Shown here in pieces: positions 61,800-64,000 of a stretch of 64,000 nucleotides of DNA. A program made the position numbers and the translations under genes. Numbering within the stretch: the stretch's first letter is position 1; each line of letters opens with the position of its first letter. The notes beneath the pieces were generated by a model. That model ran no database searches. It was not told where the DNA came from and saw only the letters and a list, made by a program, of their open reading frames with translations. This stretch comes from Amarobacter sp035326025 (GTDB lineage: Bacteria > Chloroflexota > Dehalococcoidia > Tepidiformales > Tepidiformaceae), in contig DAOKYT010000005.1 in NCBI GenBank assembly GCA_035326025.1, forward strand, positions 1 to 64,000, written 5' to 3'.

Positions 61800-62054
61800 A
61801 TGGCAGAATTCACCGTGATCAAGGAATCCGAGGCACCGCGCCCCGCCCGCCAGACGGGCCGCCTGGCAGCACGCATGAGAGAGTACGAAAAGTACATCGA
61901 AGCTGTTCCCAACGGGAAGGTCGGCCGGCTCACTCCATCGCGCGGCGAAACTGCCCGGGGCATCGCGCTCCGCATCAGCCGCGCAGCCAAGCGCATGGGC
62001 AAGACCAGCAACACCTGGGTTGTCGACGGAGTGGTCTACTTCAGCCTTTCCTGA
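61800..62054 (+). CDS. Small basic conserved-looking protein
   Basis: An 84-residue protein with ATG at 61800 and a good GGAGGAAC site before it. The first 25 residues are Pro/Arg-rich (APRPARQTGRLAARM), then come a helix (REYEKYIEAVP), the segment GKVGRLTPSRGETARGIALRISRAAKRMGK and a final strand TWVVDGVVYFSLS. The Arg/Lys-rich helix suggests nucleic-acid binding. I recognise no named family. The 130-bp gap upstream has its own leader, and a strong terminator follows. Confidence 0.7.
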   Translation: MAEFTVIKESEAPRPARQTGRLAARMREYEKYIEAVPNGKVGRLTPSRGETARGIALRISRAAKRMGKTSNTWVVDGVVYFSLS

Positions 62055-62078
62055 ACGAACCGGCCCGACAAAATGAAC

Positions 62079-62108
62079 AGAGGGAGTGACAGTGTTGTCA
62101 CTCCCTCT
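62079..62108. terminator. Bidirectional terminator
   Basis: A perfect 13-bp stem (62079-62091 with 62096-62108) and GTGT loop lie between the converging small protein gene and bactofilin. The outer side is A/T-poor, but the stem is very strong. Confidence 0.8.
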
Positions 62109-62137
62109 GCATCTCTCAAACGCGCCCGGCTGGCTTG

Positions 62138-62821
62138 CTAGTGCCGGTCCGCCGCTGCCCGTTCCTCACTCGACACGATGGCGAATGATGGCACCTCGCG
62201 GCGCCCACCGTTTCGCGGTGCGGCAGCAACCGGTTCGCGGGCAGGCACGGTGCTCTCCTCCGTGGGCTTCGCTGGCGCCACCGGGGCGCCCGCCCGGACT
62301 GCTTCGGCAACGACAGCCTTCTGCGTGGTATCCACCGTCCCGGAAAGCGAAGCACCTTCCTCCACCACCAGCGTCGCTGCCTTGATGGTGCCCGTCACGA
62401 CGGCGGTCGCCGCGAGCAAGAGCCGTCCACTGCACACGATATCGCCCTCGAGGCGGCCGCGGATGTGGGCCTCCCGCGCCTGGATGCGCGCCCGGGCTGA
62501 CGCGTCCTTCTCGATTGTGAGCACGCCCCGGCAGAACACCTCGCCACTGACCGACCCTTCAACGCGCAGGTCGTGGTCCGTCTCGTACCGTCCGTCGAAG
62601 GACGAGTGGCGATCGACCAGGCTTTCGGAGCGAGTTTCGAGGGGGCCGCGCTCATCGCCCGTTCCACCCGCGGCAACACTTTCCCTCTGGCGCCGCGGGG
62701 CCAGTGCATCGGGCTGGAATTCGCTATAGTCGTCGCCCGGCTCAACGCCAAACGACTCGTTTTCGTACCGGGTCACGGAATCCGGGTAGCGGACGTCGCG
62801 GGGGGACTTTTTCAGTTGCAC
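62138..62821 (-). CDS. Bactofilin (polymer-forming cytoskeletal protein)
   Basis: A 227-residue protein, GTG start at 62821 with AGGAGG eight bases upstream. A 95-residue charged N-terminal tail precedes a right-handed beta-helix bactofilin domain (about 96-185): DHDLRVEGSVSGEVFCRGVLTIEKDASARARIQAREAHIRGRLEGDIVCSGRLLLAATAVVTGTIKAATLVVEEGASLSG, read here as successive short strands. The C-terminal tail is Pro/Ala-rich. Bactofilins form filaments that organise cell-shape and wall enzymes. No peptidase (LmdC-type) partner is adjacent. Confidence 0.9.
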   Translation of the reverse strand: MQLKKSPRDVRYPDSVTRYENESFGVEPGDDYSEFQPDALAPRRQRESVAAGGTGDERGPLETRSESLVDRHSSFDGRYETDHDLRVEGSVSGEVFCRGVLTIEKDASARARIQAREAHIRGRLEGDIVCSGRLLLAATAVVTGTIKAATLVVEEGASLSGTVDTTQKAVVAEAVRAGAPVAPAKPTEESTVPAREPVAAAPRNGGRREVPSFAIVSSEERAAADRH

Positions 62822-62984
62822 AGGTCCTCCTGGATTCGGAAGGGCACACCCGCGCCAAGCGACGGGCGGGCCCGGCTCTTTGCACCATAGACGCGCGTCC
62901 ACCACCCGTCCACCAGCGTTTCGTAAAACTTCGGCAACGCGGGCAACCCTGGGTTAAGCGCAAAATCCCGGGGCCCCGGCGCCA

Positions 62985-64000
62985 CTACACGACGATGTTC
63001 ACCAGCTTGCCGGGCACATACACCACCCTGCGCGGCTCCTTGCCGCCCAGCCACTCCCGCACCCTATCCGAAGCGAACACGGCAGCGCGAGCCGCCGCCT
63101 CGTCCGCTTCCGCGGGCAGCACCAGCCGGTCCCTCACCTTCCCGTTGACCTGCACCACCACCTCGACCTCGTCATCGCGGGCAAGGCCGGGGTCTGCCTC
63201 GGGCCAGGCAGCCAGGTGGATGCTGTAGGCACCCCCGGTGCGCTCCCAGAGTTCCTCGGTGATATGCGGGGCCAGCGGGGCGGTCAGCAGCAGGGCCGTC
63301 CTCACTGCCTCGTCCCACGCGTCGCCATCGACCGGCCCGGCCTCGCGTGCCCGCTGCATGGCGCTCGTGTGCTCCATCAGCCGCGAGATCATGGTGTTGA
63401 AGCGGAACGCCTCGATATCGGCCGTGGCCGCGATGATCGTCTTGTGCGTGGCGCGCCGGAGCGCGACGGTCGCCGGCTCTCCCGGCGCGGTGGCACGCTT
63501 CACCGGCTCCACGCACAGCGACCAGAGGCGATTGAGCCACCGGACGATGCCTGCCATGCCGGTCGGGTTGTAGGGTCCCCCCTGGTCCCACGGCCCGACG
63601 AACATCAGCTGGCAGCGGAAGGCGTCGGCTCCCCATTGATCTACCTGCTCATCGGGCGCAACCACATTCCCCCGGCTCTTCGACATGCGGTTGCCGTCTG
63701 GCCCGAGGATGACGCCCTGGTTGAACAGCCGGAGCATCGGCTCATCGCCCTGCACCATGCCCATGTCGCGCGCCGCCTTCCAGAAAAACCTGGTGTAGAG
63801 CAGATGCATGACCGCGTGCTCGGCGCCGCCGGTGTACTGGTCCACCGGCAGCCACTTCGCCGCGGCTTCCCGCGAGAACGGCCGCTCGTTGTTGTGCGGG
63901 TCGACGTAGCGCATCTGGTACCAGCTCGAGCACATGAACGTATCCATGGTGTCCGTCTCGCGGCGGGCCGGCTTGCCATCGATCGGGCACGGTACGTTCA
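62985..64000 (-). CDS. leuS: Leucyl-tRNA synthetase, C-terminal part (runs off the window)
   Basis: The last 338 codons of a class I synthetase that charges tRNA-Leu; the N-terminal part lies beyond base 64000. The signature DTFMCSSWYQMRYVDPHNN and the catalytic KMSKS motif (DGNRMSKSRGNVVAPDE) are present, followed by the anticodon-binding helical bundle (FNTMISRLMEH, TAPLAPHITEELWERTGG) and the C-terminal domain (VVVQVNGKVRDRLVLP). It precedes the bactofilin gene on the same strand by 163 bp. Confidence 0.97.
   Translation of the reverse strand, partial: NVPCPIDGKPARRETDTMDTFMCSSWYQMRYVDPHNNERPFSREAAAKWLPVDQYTGGAEHAVMHLLYTRFFWKAARDMGMVQGDEPMLRLFNQGVILGPDGNRMSKSRGNVVAPDEQVDQWGADAFRCQLMFVGPWDQGGPYNPTGMAGIVRWLNRLWSLCVEPVKRATAPGEPATVALRRATHKTIIAATADIEAFRFNTMISRLMEHTSAMQRAREAGPVDGDAWDEAVRTALLLTAPLAPHITEELWERTGGAYSIHLAAWPEADPGLARDDEVEVVVQVNGKVRDRLVLPAEADEAAARAAVFASDRVREWLGGKEPRRVVYVPGKLVNIVV

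Overview
This is a high-GC bacterial chromosome window (most genes sit near two-thirds G+C by eye) with short intergenic gaps and many GTG starts and ATGA overlaps. The gene set suggests a Chloroflexota bacterium, perhaps Dehalococcoidia/Tepidiforma-like: two-subunit methylmalonyl-CoA mutase with MeaB, a CopC-CopD-cytochrome c fusion, an F420-type luciferase-like oxidoreductase, a bactofilin, a WhiG/FliA-type sigma factor without flagellar genes, and the DXP isoprenoid pathway. This placement is inference, with no rRNA or marker alignment behind it. A 30-N scaffold gap lies at 1561-1590.

Layout. 1-1444: MOSC C-terminus, DinB, hemerythrin. 1493-3214: a degraded, lower-GC mobile region beside the 3' end of tmRNA, with two tyrosine-recombinase C-terminal remnants, a frameshifted membrane coiled-coil gene and small orphan genes. 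3219-5466: tmRNA (ssrA), smpB and a C-terminal processing protease, all on the minus strand, so the ribosome-rescue RNA, its partner and a protease lie together. 5550-12099: beta-propeller protein, sigma factor, an orphan OmpR-like regulator, class I aldolase, and a two-component pair. 12217-21773: dxs plus polyprenyl synthase (isoprenoids), a serine-acetyltransferase-like protein, and glutamate synthase gltB-gltD. 22027-30526: aminotransferase, M16 peptidase, DUF255 thioredoxin-fold protein, LLM oxidoreductase, CysQ/IMPase-like phosphatase.

30553-38973, all minus strand, has two parts. The upstream part is a propionate/methylmalonyl-CoA operon: mutase large subunit, DinB, epimerase, two epimerase-like VOC proteins, B12-binding subunit, MeaB. 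Downstream of it are a TIGR03936 protein, GNAT, histidine phosphatase, FtsB/DivIC and TilS. 39420-43172: a second orphan regulator, a coiled-coil protein, an SDR and an epoxide hydrolase. 43258-44389: tRNA-Phe followed by a small island (PD-(D/E)XK-like gene, integrase remnant, decapitated VOC gene). 44393-47142: copper/cytochrome fusion and CopC. 47414-52568: small redox and acyl-CoA enzymes (flavin reductase, monooxygenase, membrane Rieske protein, class V PLP enzyme, 3-hydroxyacyl-CoA dehydrogenase, two MaoC-like hotdog proteins).

52804-64000: tRNA-Asp, then greA-lysS-nudix-serS on the minus strand, a divergent htrA with a GH18-like protein, rsmD-coaD, a coiled-coil protein, a small basic protein, bactofilin and the 3' part of leuS. 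No gene-free stretch exceeds 300 bp. The largest (6720-7000, 7772-8042, 26239-26498, 47143-47413, 52881-53139, 21774-22026) hold only promoters, hairpins or nothing I can recognise.
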